Shown piece after piece: positions 11,890-22,300 of a stretch of 64,000 nt of DNA. The translations under genes were made by a program, and so were the position numbers. Source of the stretch: Blasia pusilla. Lineage: Eukaryota > Marchantiophyta > Marchantiopsida > Blasiales. Position 1 is the stretch's first letter, and each line of letters opens with the position of its first letter. The notes under the pieces were generated by a model. That model searched no databases, was not told the DNA's origin, and worked only from the letters and a program-made list of their open reading frames with translations. The stretch lies in NCBI GenBank assembly GCA_050084515.1, contig CM114273.1, positions 33,170,001 to 33,234,000 of the forward strand. Reading direction: 5' to 3'.

Positions 11890-13110
11890 AGATGGCAGCC
11901 TTGCGAGCACCATGGATGCTAGAGAGCGGATCGGATCCTACGGGCCGACGGTTCCGTTGGGAGGGGACACATGTTTTGAGGGTTTGGGAGGATGGTAGAG
12001 TACGCAGCGAGTGTCGCATCCTTTGCAGAGAGCATGACTAGTGCAAAGATGCCCACGAGGAGTTGGGTCACTTTGGGGTGAAGCGGACGTATAGCTTGCT
12101 CCAGATTCAGTATTGGTGGTGAGGCATGCAGACTGACGTTCAGCAGTTTGTTGCCAGGTGCATTGTGTGTGATCGGGTCCGAGCATCGTTCAATACTCAG
12201 ACTCCACAGTTGCATCCATTATCGATCATGGGCTTAGGGTATAGATGGAGTTTGGATTTTGCAGACCTTTGCCCTTGACGGAGCGTCACAGTCGTTATGT
12301 GTTGGTGATGGTCGAGCACTTCTCGAAGTGGATCGAGTTGGTTGCATTGCCTGCGACAAAGCAAGTGAGGGAGTAGCTTATGCCTTCCTTGACAGAGTCT
12401 TTGAGTCATTATGGCGCACCACCGAGGTGTTGATGCACAGGTACCGAAGTTTCGCGGTGAGTTCCAGGCCTTGTGTGATCAGGCCGATCGACCACCGCGA
12501 CGACCGCGAGATCATCCCGAGGCGGATGGATTAGCGGAGAGAGTCGCAGGCGGTGAAGAGGGGTTTACGCAATTATGGCTTGCAGAGAGGTCACCTAGGA
12601 GATTGGGACCTCCAGTTGCCATGGTTGGCGATGGGATACAGATTCAGCGGGCAGGCATCCTTAGCGTCTTTTTCACCGTACTTGCTACTTTGTGGTCGAG
12701 AGCCGATTTACCTGCGGCCATTCGTCGAGATGGTGAGGTGTTGAACCTTGATGACCCGGATGTATGGGTGCAAGCATGTTCTCGAGGGCTGAGTTATTTC
12801 GAGAGTGATGCCCATGGCGTTCGAGAACTTGGCGATTGCACAACATCGAGATACGTTGAGGTATGCGACTATTCGAGCTGGTGGTTATCGACCAACTATC
12901 CGGAGGTTTCATCGGGAGATTATGTCTATTTGCAGCAGACGGCACCGGCGACGTTGGATGTGATCGCAGGCGCACTATCCCGAGAGTGCGTGACATTTTG
13001 CCATCGGTGTTCTCTTCTTTGGAGGGACGCGATGGTATGGTGTGGAAGGACCATGTGCGTAATTGTGCGCCATGTCACCTTCCTAACATTGATGGGTAAA
13101 GAGATTCGAG
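11890..13110 (+). pseudogene. E1 DDE integrase
   Basis: The HHCC zinc-binding region (HEELGHFGVKRT, then a CIVCDRV pair near 12160) is followed by the core around 12230-12560. The core Asp lies in a LDFAGP-type block, and the PEADGLAERV block holds the catalytic Glu. A C-terminal region follows with the conserved DGMVWKDHVRNCAPCHLPN. DDE integrases insert the cDNA and produce the short target duplication seen at the element ends. Several stops and frameshifts interrupt it. Confidence 0.85.
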
Positions 13111-13119
13111 CTTAGTAGT

Positions 13120-13300
13120 AGTTCTTGCAGGCTTGCGTTGTATGTTGTGTGGTTCGCGTGCAGCGCCACAATGCTAGTCTGTGATGGATGTTCGAGAGGA
13201 TGGCATATGGCATGTTTGACGCCACCTCTCACTAGGGTTCCTCGGGACGATGGATGTGTCCCAGATGTACATAGAGAAGGTAGTTCTACATTCCGACTTG
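13120..13300 (+). pseudogene. E1 PHD finger following the integrase
   Basis: After the integrase tail comes LRCMLCGS, then after a frameshift MLVCDGCSRGWHMACLTPPL, then a last Cys pair in another frame (RWMCPRC). This is the C4HC3 pattern of a PHD finger, a fold that commonly binds the histone H3 tail. An uninterrupted version is present in E2 at 44145-44285. Confidence 0.8.
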
Positions 13301-13436
13301 TGTCTATGACATGGATGACAAGGAGGCGACTAACGATGGGGCCACATGAGCACCCGGCCTTCTTGCTCTTAGCGTCCGAGAGATGTATGTCATGGTAGGT
13401 AGGGATAGATGGCTATCTGGAGTTAGAGGGACCTAA

Positions 13437-14224
13437 CCACCAGCTAGGGGGGCGATTGAAGATATTTTGGTTCTTCTTGTCTCGTTGTTTGGATGCCATG
13501 AGTTAGCATGGGATCATGCGTGTTTGTGTGTGTGTTCGGTGACAGCGATGTATGTTGTGTAGCGATGTGTATGCGCACGACAACTGTCACATCTTTTAGG
13601 ATAGATCGGTGGGATCTAATAGAGCGCCTTCATAAGTAGTGGAGGACATGGCCAGTAGGTCGAGGGTGACTTGTTGAGGCCCTTGGAAACCTGAGATAGC
13701 ATGTTTCCCCTTCGTTTCGGCTCATTTGGAGCCATATTGAGGGACTTACTATTTTAGGTAAGTACCATTTTGAGTATATGATCGACTTACTATTTTTGGC
13801 AAGTGGCCCTTGACCTCCTACATCAGGTCAAGAGCCAAGGAGGTGACTTGGGAGAATAGGTTACCATGGAGAGAGCTTGGGAGAGGAGAGGGGTATACCT
13901 CAAGGAGAGAAAGCTTGAGAGCTCATTCTCTCTTTGTTGAACCTCTTGGCATGGCGCTGGGAGCTATGGTACCTTGCCTTGTGAGTGTAACCCAAGCCTC
14001 TCATTAGGAGAGTGGGTTTGGTTTGACATGAGAGAGAGTGCACACCTTTGAGAGCTATGGTGTGAGATGGTGGAGAGGGAGATTGGATCTTACTTTATTG
14101 GAGATATTTTGGTTCTTCTTGTCTCGTTGTTTGGATGCCATGAGTTAGCATGGGATCATGCGTGTTTGTGTGTGTGTTCGGTGACAGCGATGTATGTTGT
14201 GTAGCGATGTGTATGCGCACGACA
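13437..14224 (+). repeat. E1 3' end: polypurine tract, B1, A2, B2
   Basis: The purine-rich GCTAGGGGGGCGA (13443-13455) precedes B1 (13456-13582), two extra bases AC after an A, A2 (13585-14097) and B2 (14098-14224). B1 and B2 are nearly identical 127-bp segments, and A2 repeats A1. B2 ends exactly at the AGGA target duplication. This is a split-direct-repeat arrangement, not a pair of plain LTRs. Confidence 0.85.
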
Positions 14225-14300
14225 AGGAGCCCGCCTCAGGTTTGGGAGATTTGGGTTCAACACTTGATTGAGGCATTCTTGTATTTTTAAAATTTTATTT
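14225..14300 (+). repeat. tRNA-like / SINE sequence, 3' part with box B
   Basis: This continues the sequence interrupted at 3909. It starts with the duplicated AGGA, and GGTTCAACACT at 14254-14264 resembles the T-loop or box B (consensus GGTTCGAATCC). Confidence 0.45.
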
Positions 14301-14439
14301 TTACAATGAATATTAAGGATAGTGTCTAAATTATCTTTTTAAAATTTGGTTATAATGGTTTGATGTTGTATTTTATGTGTTTTGATGTAAATTTGTGAAC
14401 ATTTTCATTGTTAAATTTTTTTTCTCGGCTATTGATGTT

Positions 14440-15570
14440 TCGTCTCGAAAGTTTGAAATCCTTCGGAAAAAAATTGATATTGGTTCTCGGCATCGAGTCC
14501 CATCACCATGAACATTTTCAAGATTTATAGATGACCATGAGTGAAGTTCTTTGGGAGTCGAGAGGAAGAACTACGATCTTCCGAGAGGGATTCTTCTTGG
14601 TGTTGTTAAAATTTATGTTGGTTCTACCTAAGAACCTTGTTCCACCGTTGGATGGAGCTCAAAATCTGCAATTAGAGGTATAACACCCTCTTAAACCGCT
14701 TGAACGGTTATGATCTTCCTTTCCAACCTTTAATTTGGATTTAAGAATACTGATCTTCGGAACCATATTCCATTTTTTACTCCCTTCTCCAATGTGCATT
14801 CACCTTGAAAAAAGTCACAAGACCTATAACCCTAATTTCACATGCCCTCAAAAAGTTCCAGACTTTTTGAGTCATCAAGACTCCACTTGTGCTCTCTTAT
14901 GATGGGGAGTTACCGTTCTTGCCAACATCTCCTTTGGATTTTATCTTTGCACCATTGGATTGCTTTCAAATTTTGCTGGCTGATGAATAACATGCTTTTG
15001 AAGAGGATGGACGGTTCAGATCTTGCTAATTGGCAAAGCAAGAGATAAAAATTCAAATTCCCTTGTTCATGGTGCATTTTTAAATCCATCATTCTAAATC
15101 TTCCGAAAAAATTTGATCTGGGCCCTCACCAATGAGTCCTATCTATGTGAATAGTTTCAAGATTTATGGATGACCAAGGGTGAAGTTTTTCGAAAATGTT
15201 GCATCAAGAAGGAGAACCACAATCTTCAAAGAGGGATTCTTCTTGGTGTTGTTATAATTTCCATTGGTTCTACCTAAAACTCTTCTCCCACCGTTGGATG
15301 GAGCTCAACATCCGGAAGGATAGGTATAACACCCTCTCAAAGTGCTTGAACGGTTCTCATCTTTCTGTTAAACCTCCAAATTTGGATTAAAAATACTGAT
15401 CATCGGAACTATCTTCCATTTTTTACTCCCTCTTTGGAGGTGCATTCACCTTGAGAAAATTCATCAAGCCTAAAATCCTAATTCTGCAAACCGTGGGGAA
15501 AAAAATGATTTGAGCTCTCGACACCAAGTCCTATATTTGTGAAAAAATTCATAATTTATGGATGTTTGGA
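14440..15570 (+). repeat. Long direct repeat, two copies plus a partial third
   Basis: About 400 bp at 14440-14840 recurs at 15090-15490 at roughly 80-90% similarity by eye. Shared landmarks are GAGGGATTCTTCTTGGTG, CACCGTTGGATGGAGCTC and TATAACACCCTCT. A third partial start follows at 15495-15560. The units lie about 650 bp apart and contain no coding motif. They are probably internal repeats of the CACTA-like element. Confidence 0.75.
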
Positions 15571-15574
15571 TATT

Positions 15575-16042
15575 AGGTTTAATACCTATTTATGATTAGA
15601 TTAAAAACTACTTATATTTTAATATTTTGTGTTGAAATTATTCCATATTCTTGATGTCTTATTAAGTGATAGAAAATTTACAACATTGTGTGGATTCCTT
15701 CTTTAATTATCCAAGAAACATTATAATTAATTAATTAATTCTTTGTTTTTTAATGACATCTTTTCATAGTTCCTCCTAAGGCTGGTTTTGAGGTTATATC
15801 GATTTTTAAACCAATACTCTCCAAATTATGTTTTCTAACACACGTGTGTGAGAAAATGACTTTGATTACTGAACGAGTCACGGGATATGACTAGAACATG
15901 ATTGAGTCATTTCTAATACTATTTGAGTCATGATATTATGAGTTATTTGGTTTTCCAAGTCATAAAAAATGACTCAACCAATAAAGTTACACTTTGAGTC
16001 ATTTTGTGTGTAAGTCATAAAAATCATTATTTTCTTCTAGTG
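15575..16042 (+). mobile_element. CACTA-like transposon 3' end
   Basis: The region is AT-rich with repeated TGAGTCAT/ATGACTCA motifs and ends CTTCTAGTG (16034-16042). On the reverse strand this reads CACTAGAAGAAAAT, matching the usual plant CACTA terminus (CACTACAAGAAAA). Immediately after it the MULE copy MU1 begins mid-gene, so the CACTA end abuts MU1 and probably interrupted it. No transposase of this element is visible. Confidence 0.65.
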
Positions 16043-16544
16043 ATATTTGCTACAGGGTGCTGAATGGATGGTTGACCATGGATTTGCATGTTTACGACCA
16101 TGTGGAGAAGGGACTCAAAACCATTTTTGTATGTGAGGTAAAAGCAAAAGACATTGGAAGTTTGGAGATGTGCTGGTTACTCTTATTGGAGGTGGTGAAG
16201 GAAAACAAAAGGCCACCTCCTGAAATTTATGGGTTCATGGCGGACAATGCACAACCGGGATAGATTGCTATCATGGAAGTGTTCTAGGGTCGGATGCTTT
16301 CCATTGGCAACAGTCTGTGACTCGCTACACCAAATCTTGCATCAAGGAGAATAAGAGAACAGAGCATGTTGCTCTACTCGAACGCTGCAAGGACAACAAA
16401 ACCTTGAAACAAGCCATGGAGTGCCAAGAAGAACTTCATGGGTGGTGGAGGAAGCATGCGATTGAGGGGAAATACAAAGAGTTTTGTTTCTAGCTCAGTT
16501 GGTGGACCGTACATATGAGACAATGGGCAAACTTCATGCAGCTG

Positions 16545-17562
16545 GTGAGTTCACCATTTTCTCCTTTTCAGCTCACATGAAGAAACTGCTGAAAAAAAAT
16601 GTGGTCGGAATGCAAGTTGCAACCCGTCGAATCTTGAGAAGCCAAACCTCAGAAGCCAAGCAACCTGTCGGAAATTAGTGGTTGCCTCAATGTGCAACCC
16701 GTTGGAACCCGATAGGTTGCTTCAGTCTGCAACCCGTTGAATCCCGACGGGTTGCAAGTTCAAGTGTGAGAGTATACTAAGTCTACAAATTGTCACTTTT
16801 CGACGGGTTGCAAGGAGCATTTGTCTGCAATCCATCGGATTCCAACAAGTTGCATCAGTCTGCAAACCTTTGGATCCCGACGGCTAGCAAGTTCCAAGTG
16901 TGCAAGTTTACTCAATCTCCAAACCGTCAATTTTTGACGGGTTGCAAGGTGCATCTTTCTGCAATCCATCGGATTCCAACATGTTGCATGAGCTTGCAAC
17001 CCGTTGGATTCCGACGGCTTGCAAGTTCCAAGTGTGCAAGTTCACTCACTCTACAAACCATCAGATTCCGACGGGTTGCAAGTTGCACGTGTCTGCAACC
17101 CATTGGATTTCGACAGGTTGCAAGTTTTGCCCTATCTACACTTCTTGCAACCTATCTGAATCGGACGGGTTGAAAGTCTAAAATTTGGGGACAAATTTTC
17201 TTCCAATCCATCAGACTATGACGACTTGCACAAAGAAATTATAGGGAAAACTTTCTTTCTACTAGCAACCCGTCAGATTCGGTCCGATTGCAATTGGAGG
17301 TTCATGTGTGATGCAATCCGTTGGAATTCGACGGGTTGCACATGAATTTTCCAAGGTGACTGGCCTCCTACTTGCAACCCGTCCAATTCCGACGGGTTGC
17401 AATGGGAGGTTCCTGGGTATTGCAACCCGTCAGAATGTGACAGGTTGCACATAGCCATTCTTGGGATGCCTTCTACTTGCAACCCGTCTCGTTCCAACAG
17501 GTTGCAATTTTCTTGGCTTAGAGAGCTTTTTCAATTCTCTTCTCAAATTTTTGTCTCTGTAG
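16545..17562 (+). repeat. Intronic array of about 18 GCAACCCGTC palindromes (MU1)
   Basis: An apparent intron runs from GTGAGT (16545) to TCTCTGTAG (17562), at the same exon boundaries as MU2. From 16617 to 17510 it is filled with imperfect palindromes of about 28-30 bp whose arms are GCAACCCGTCGG and CCGACGGGTTGC. Examples start near 16729, 16826, 16960, 16995, 17050, 17093, 17312, 17374, 17420 and 17479. Spacers are 5-35 bp, and part of the array (16800-17070) repeats with a period of about 134 bp. MU2 has only six such hairpins in its intron. Confidence 0.85.
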
Positions 17563-18413
17563 GGATTGAACATTCATGAAAATGCCCTCTTCCCCAACAC
17601 AAGTGGAGCTGAGCGTGTTCATTTCTCCTCGAGGTGCCAAAATGCCAAAAAATTTCACTCATGAAGGCATGCTAACAAGACCAGGCGATGGCAATGCTAA
17701 AATTTGCAACATCCCATATCTTTTTGAAAAAAGGCATAACCAAAGGAAAGGGCCCTTTGATTTACGAGCTCTATGTTAGGATTGTTGTGAGATCTAGTGA
17801 TGAAAAATTGTATATGGAAGCCTTCAATCGGTGCGTAGCCGGAACTCCTCTTGAGGAAGATGTCCACATTGGTGGAGACATTTGTGGGCGTGTTTCGATA
17901 CGTCCCATATAGATGGTGGTAGAGCAATCTGAGCGAGACTCTCAAAGACCACATAAATATCTTGACTTCAAGCAGGTCAAACGTCAGCACCGAGGAATTA
18001 TCCTGATGATTGGTTTGGAAGAAGAAATAACCCCGCCCAGATATTCGGAGACACCAGATTGCTCCCAAATTCGAGTTGAAGTAACTTCTCCAAAATCAGT
18101 GAGTGTCTTATTTCAAAATGCTTCCATAGGTGGAACTTCCCAACATCTAGTCTCATGGGCAGTTCAACAATATGGGATTCCGATCATTGAGGTGGATTGC
18201 AATCTCAAGAGGTGGCATATTTCTTGAAGCAACCCTGGACGTGGACCCACTTGCAGGGCAAGATCCGATGGCATTAGGAGAGTATGCGGTAGTTTCTTGA
18301 ACAAGAACTATACGAGGACTGGACGACCACTACCAAGCTTCCGGGGGCTGAAAACATTTGATCGTTTTACCACGACCGCGGATCAATTGAAGTACTTTTT
18401 CTGCCCAAATGAA
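17563..18413 (+). pseudogene. MU1 downstream exon of the transposase gene
   Basis: This exon follows the 3' splice site and begins around the ATGAAAATGCCCTC codons at 17576. It encodes pieces shared with MU2, for example EAFNRCVAGTPLE, DVHIGGDI and VVEQSERDS. I do not recognise a domain here. It sits between the DDE region and the SWIM finger, so it is probably the middle part of the same protein. Frameshifts and stops at 17779 and 17912 break it. E2 interrupts it after CCCAAATGAA. Confidence 0.55.
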
Positions 18414-18893
18414 TGTCACATCTTTTAGGATAGATTGGTGAGATCTAGTAGAGCGCCTTTGTGAGTAGTAGAGGATATGCTAAGTAGGTCCAAGATGACC
18501 TGCTGAGGCCTCGGGAAACCTGAGAGAGCAAGTTTCCCCTTCGTTTCGGCTCATTTGGAGCCATATTGAGGAACTTACTACTTTAGGTAAGTACCATTTT
18601 GAGTATATGATCGACTTTGGAAAGTGGCCCTTCACCTCCTACATCAGGTCAAGAGCCAAGGAGGTGACTTGGGAGCATAGGTTACCATGGAGAGAGCTTG
18701 GGAGAGGGAGGGGTATACCTCAAGCAGAGAGAGCTTGAGAGCTCATTCTCTCTTTGTTGAGCCTCTTGTCATGAGGCGACGGAGCTATAGTCCCTTGCCA
18801 TGAGAGTGTAACCCAAGCCTGTCATTAGGAGAGTGGGTTTGGTTTGATATTGAGAGAGATATGGTATTGTGAGAGAGATTGAATCTTATTTTA
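18414..18893 (+). repeat. E2 terminal repeat A1
   Basis: It starts TGTCACATC and ends TCTTATTTTA, followed directly by the internal ACAAAGAGAG as in E1. It corresponds to A2 at 44596-45087 with several small deletions and no telomeric insert. Confidence 0.8.
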
Positions 18894-19265
18894 CAAAGAG
18901 AGAATTGAGTGAGTGAGAGAGCTTCATGGGGGGAGCTTGCTGGTTGCTCGATGTTTGGTGCAGGTTGGGAGACCGTGTTTCTCGCTTCATGGCTCATGGG
19001 AGTGCTCACCGAAGCAATAGCCGTGCGAGTTTGCTATTTTGCTTTGGTGATTTTTTGTACGGGAGAATGGCACGTGGAAGCGATGCCCAATTTTCGATAG
19101 GAATTGAGTATGGGGGCGGATTTCTCCATGCTGAGAGCACCATATAGCTTGTTGATTTGTGTTCTCACAGGTTTTACATTTTTGTTGAGAGCAATCAGCA
19201 CGGAATCGCTGCCAAATTTTATGTAGGAGAAAGAGACATTGGGCTTTACGACAGTCTCCGTAAGT
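18894..19265 (+). other. E2 leader, left part
   Basis: This untranslated leader is similar to E1 4424-4807. It is cut by element M after CTCCGTAAGT and continues at 28838. No coding sequence is supported. Confidence 0.7.
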
Positions 19266-19873
19266 TGTCGTGCGAATCCACATCATCATACAACATACAT
19301 CGCTGACATACCATACTCACATACATACATAACATAGACGAGAGCATCCACAAACACAAGTGTACCACAACTATAAACTTGAAAGTTTATAGTTGAAAGA
19401 CCTACTGTCATAAAACACGTATAGAATCACATACAATCGAGCCAAACCCACTCCACGATGGGAGAATCTAGGTCAAAGCTTGCGGGAACCACCATAGCCA
19501 AGAGCTCTACTCACAACCAAGGCTAACTCCCAACGCAATAGACTCAACTCAAAGAACTAACTGTTCTTTGAGTGCACTCCACACTATATCCTCCAACCTA
19601 AGAGCGGGCCCTACTGGAAAAGTCACCCTCAACGGAGTAACCCCCAACCCTATGTATGAAACCGCATCTCTACCTAGACACTACGACCCTACATAAGATA
19701 TGGCCTCTACTAGCATACTATATTCTACGACATAATCCGTATGGTCATGACAGCTGGCGTGCGAATCCACATCGTCATACAACATATATCGCTGACATAC
19801 CATACTCACATACATACATAACATAGACGAGAGTATCCACAAACACAAGTGTACCACAACTCGCCCCCCTAAC
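19266..19873 (-). repeat. M 3' end: B2, A2, B1 and polypurine tract
   Basis: Reading left to right these are B2 (19266-19368), a 26-bp perfect palindrome (19369-19394), A2 (19395-19752), B1 (about 19756-19860) and the polypurine tract (19861-19873, sense GTTAGGGGGGCGA). B1 and B2 share the 'GTGCGAATCCACATC' to 'GTGTACCACAACT' segment. A2 matches A1 (28481-28837) with about 3-5% differences, mostly near one end. Confidence 0.85.
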
Positions 19874-20038
19874 TGGCGGTTAGGTCCCTCTAACTCCCAG
19901 GTATCCCTATACATCTATTACATGCTATACACCTTCTTGGGTGCACGAATCACAAGGCCGGGTGCTAGGTTGCCCCATCGTTAGTCGCCTATGTGTAATC
20001 CATATCATGCAAAGATCAAGTCATCTACCTCTTCTAAG

Positions 20039-20165
20039 TACATCGAGGACAAACCCACCTTCTAGTAGGAACAACATCCATACGTGGAGTCAAACACATC
20101 ATGTGCCAACCCCTAGAACACCGATCACACACCAACATACGGGCTGCGTTACCCACACAACATGC
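20039..20165 (-). pseudogene. M PHD finger
   Basis: In sense the first Cys pair is CMLCG, then after a one-base frame change MLVCDRCSRGWHMMCLTP, then RRWVCPRC. This is a complete C4HC3 set apart from the frameshift. Its position after the integrase is the same as in E1 and E2. Confidence 0.75.
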
Positions 20166-21640
20166 ACCTCAAGCTAGCACGTATCATGGATAAGCTTGGA
20201 TCAGCAATACCATCCACATTTGGAAGATGACATGGCGCACAATTACGCACATGGTCCTTCCAAACAACTCCATCACGACCCTCCAACATGAGAACTCCAG
20301 AAGCTAACACCTCGCGCACTCGTAAAATAGTGCGGCCTACCGTCACATCCAACGTTGTCGGTGCAATCTGCTGCAAATAGACATAGTCCCCCACATGGAA
20401 CCTACGAATCGATGGTCGATAACCTCCACCCCGAATGGTTGCATACCGCAACGTATCCCTATGTTGAGCAATGGCAAGATTCTCAAAGGCTGTTGGCATA
20501 ACTCTCCAAAAGAGCTCTGCCTGCTGAGAACACATTCTCATCCACATCTCTGGGTCATCAAGGTTCACCACCTCACTAGACTCCCGACAAATTGCTGCTG
20601 GCAAGTCTGGATCTCGGCCGTATAACAGAAAATAAGGTGAGAAGGAAGCCAAGGATGCTTGGCGACTGAACCTATACCCCATGGCTAACCATGGCAACTG
20701 AATATCCCAGTCTCCAAGATGCCCCTTCCGTAGGCCATACTTGCGAAATGCCCTCTTCACCGTGTGAACCACACGCTCAGCCAAACTATCCGCCTCTGGA
20801 TAATCTCGAGACGTGGTCCGATGATCAATCAACGCCTTGTCACACAAGACCTGAAACTCACCCGAAACTCAGATATCCGGTCGGTCAAGACTTCATTTGG
20901 TGCACCAAAATGACTAAGCACTCTATCAAGAAACGGATACGCCATTCCCTCACTTGCCTTGTCGTAATGCCACCAACTCAATCCACTTGAGAAGTGCTCC
21001 ACCATCACCAACACATATCGATGATGTAAATACCAACGGTAACGGTCCCGCAAAGTCCACACTCCAACGGTAACCCAACCCCATGATAGGCAAGGGGTGT
21101 AATTGTGGTGTAGCGGCATTGAATGATGCCCTCACCCGGTCACAAACCATACAACGTGACACCAACTGTTGCACCTGAGTATGCATGCCACGCCACCAAT
21201 ATTGACCAAGGAGTAAGCTATACGTACGCTTTACCCCAAAATGTCCCAACTCCTCATGGGCATGTCGCACAATGCACTCTCTCTGAGCCAAATGCGGCAC
21301 TACTCGTACTCTACCATCCTCCCACACACAGAGAATATGTGTTCCCTCCAATCGACACCTCTTAGCACGTTGAAGAACACGGTCTCGCTCCTTGGCATTC
21401 ACTATGCCTGGCATCCTATTGGTCCGTAGGAACTCCAACACCAACGCATCATCATGAATATCACGTCGATCCATACCACCATCTCCAACCTTAGGATCTG
21501 AAGGCTGGCCATCTACCCTTTGACTAGAGTAAGATGTCATGTGGTCCTCCATACTAGAGTCCACCCCTAACCAACATAAAAAGCCGAATGCATGCCAACC
21601 TGGCACCATCTCCTCATCAACCTCGCCATGCCATCTAGCC
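20166..21640 (-). pseudogene. M DDE integrase
   Basis: In sense the linker is followed by the zinc-binding HHCC (RHAHEELGHFGVKRT, then CMVCDRV). The core has SVDFAGPLPL (first Asp), HFGAPNEVLTDR (second Asp) and PEADSLAERVVHTVKR (Glu). The C-terminal part includes DGVVWKDHVRNCAPCHLPN. The protein is open in two long pieces, 20950-22005 (shared with RNase H) and 20149-20847, with breaks near 20850-20950. Integrase inserts the cDNA; this element's own AAGT duplication is the product. Confidence 0.85.
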
Positions 21641-22300
21641 CCAGTTGCATCCTCTTGGCTAGTACATGGGTTCCTACTCAACCCATGAGCATCAAGGTTG
21701 GCAAATCCAGGTCTATGTACCACCTGGAAGTCATACTCCTGTAAGATAAGAGCCCACCGTGCAAGCTTCCCTGTAAGTTTGTCAGACTCCATCAACCACT
21801 TGAGCGGCTGATGATCAGTAACAAGGGTAAACTGTGTGCCAAACATGTAACACCTAAAGTGTGCCACAGCCCACACTACTACCAAGCACTCTCCCTCATA
21901 TGAACTGTAGCGCGACTCCGCTGCATTATTCGAACGACTTGCATAGGCCACCACAAACTCCATGTGCTCATCATCATGTTGTGTCAACACCGCTCCAAGT
22001 CCCAACCTACTTCAATCGTGTGTAATGAAATGGGCGCCCCGATAGGTCTCCTCAAGATAGGCGCCGCCACCAACGGGCCTTGAGCTCCACAAAGCTCTCC
22101 CGATCATCTCCCCAGTGCCACTCCTGACCTGATTTCAGCAATTGGTACAAAGTCTTTGCCATAGCACTAAATCCCTTCACATACCTCCGATAGTAGTTCG
22201 CCAATCCCATGAATGCCCGAACTCTACTCACATCTACCGGACGCGGAATAAGTGCAATAGCCTCCACCTTTGCTTGTGAACTCCCAAACCACTGGATAGA
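21641..22300 (-). pseudogene. M RT thumb and RNase H
   Basis: The RT connection (LANYYRRYVKGF, 22052-22267) is followed after a break at about 22010-22050 by RNase H. RNase H carries LGAVLTQHDDEH, SSYEGECLVVVWAVAHFRCY, VTDHQPLKWL and KLARWALILQEYDFQVVHRP. This matches the E1 domain closely. The Met at 22005 is inside RNase H and is not a true start. Confidence 0.85.

Larger units (their letters stand above)
3910..14224 (+). mobile_element. E1: Ty3/gypsy-like retroelement with methyltransferase, PHD finger and split direct repeats
   Basis: This 10.3-kb element is flanked by AGGA (3906-3909, 14225-14228). Its order is A1, leader with tandem repeats, Gag, two zinc knuckles, aspartic protease, C5-cytosine methyltransferase, reverse transcriptase (YIDD), RNase H, DDE integrase, PHD finger, polypurine tract, then B1-A2-B2. 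The reading frame is broken repeatedly, so it is not autonomous now. The ends start TGTCA and finish CGACA. It is the same family as E2, and a diverged relative of M. Integrase and RT type place it with Ty3/gypsy. No chromodomain is seen; the PHD finger sits where chromoviruses carry one. Confidence 0.88.
16043..18413 (+). mobile_element. MU1: MULE-like transposon copy, left part
   Basis: This sequence is colinear with MU2 (minus strand, from about 60200 down to 58390), starting inside the transposase gene. It covers the second half of the DDE exon (PPPEIYGFMADNAQPG, from about 16216), an intron with a palindrome array (16545-17562) and the next exon. It stops at the E2 insertion and resumes at 45215. 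Stops in the exons show it is dead. Its 5' part is missing at the CACTA junction. Confidence 0.75.

Noticed and set aside
16617-17510. CRISPR-like array of regularly spaced palindromes
   Set aside because: Repeats are imperfect and spacing varies from 5 to 35 bp; the context is a eukaryotic transposon intron and no cas-like gene is present.
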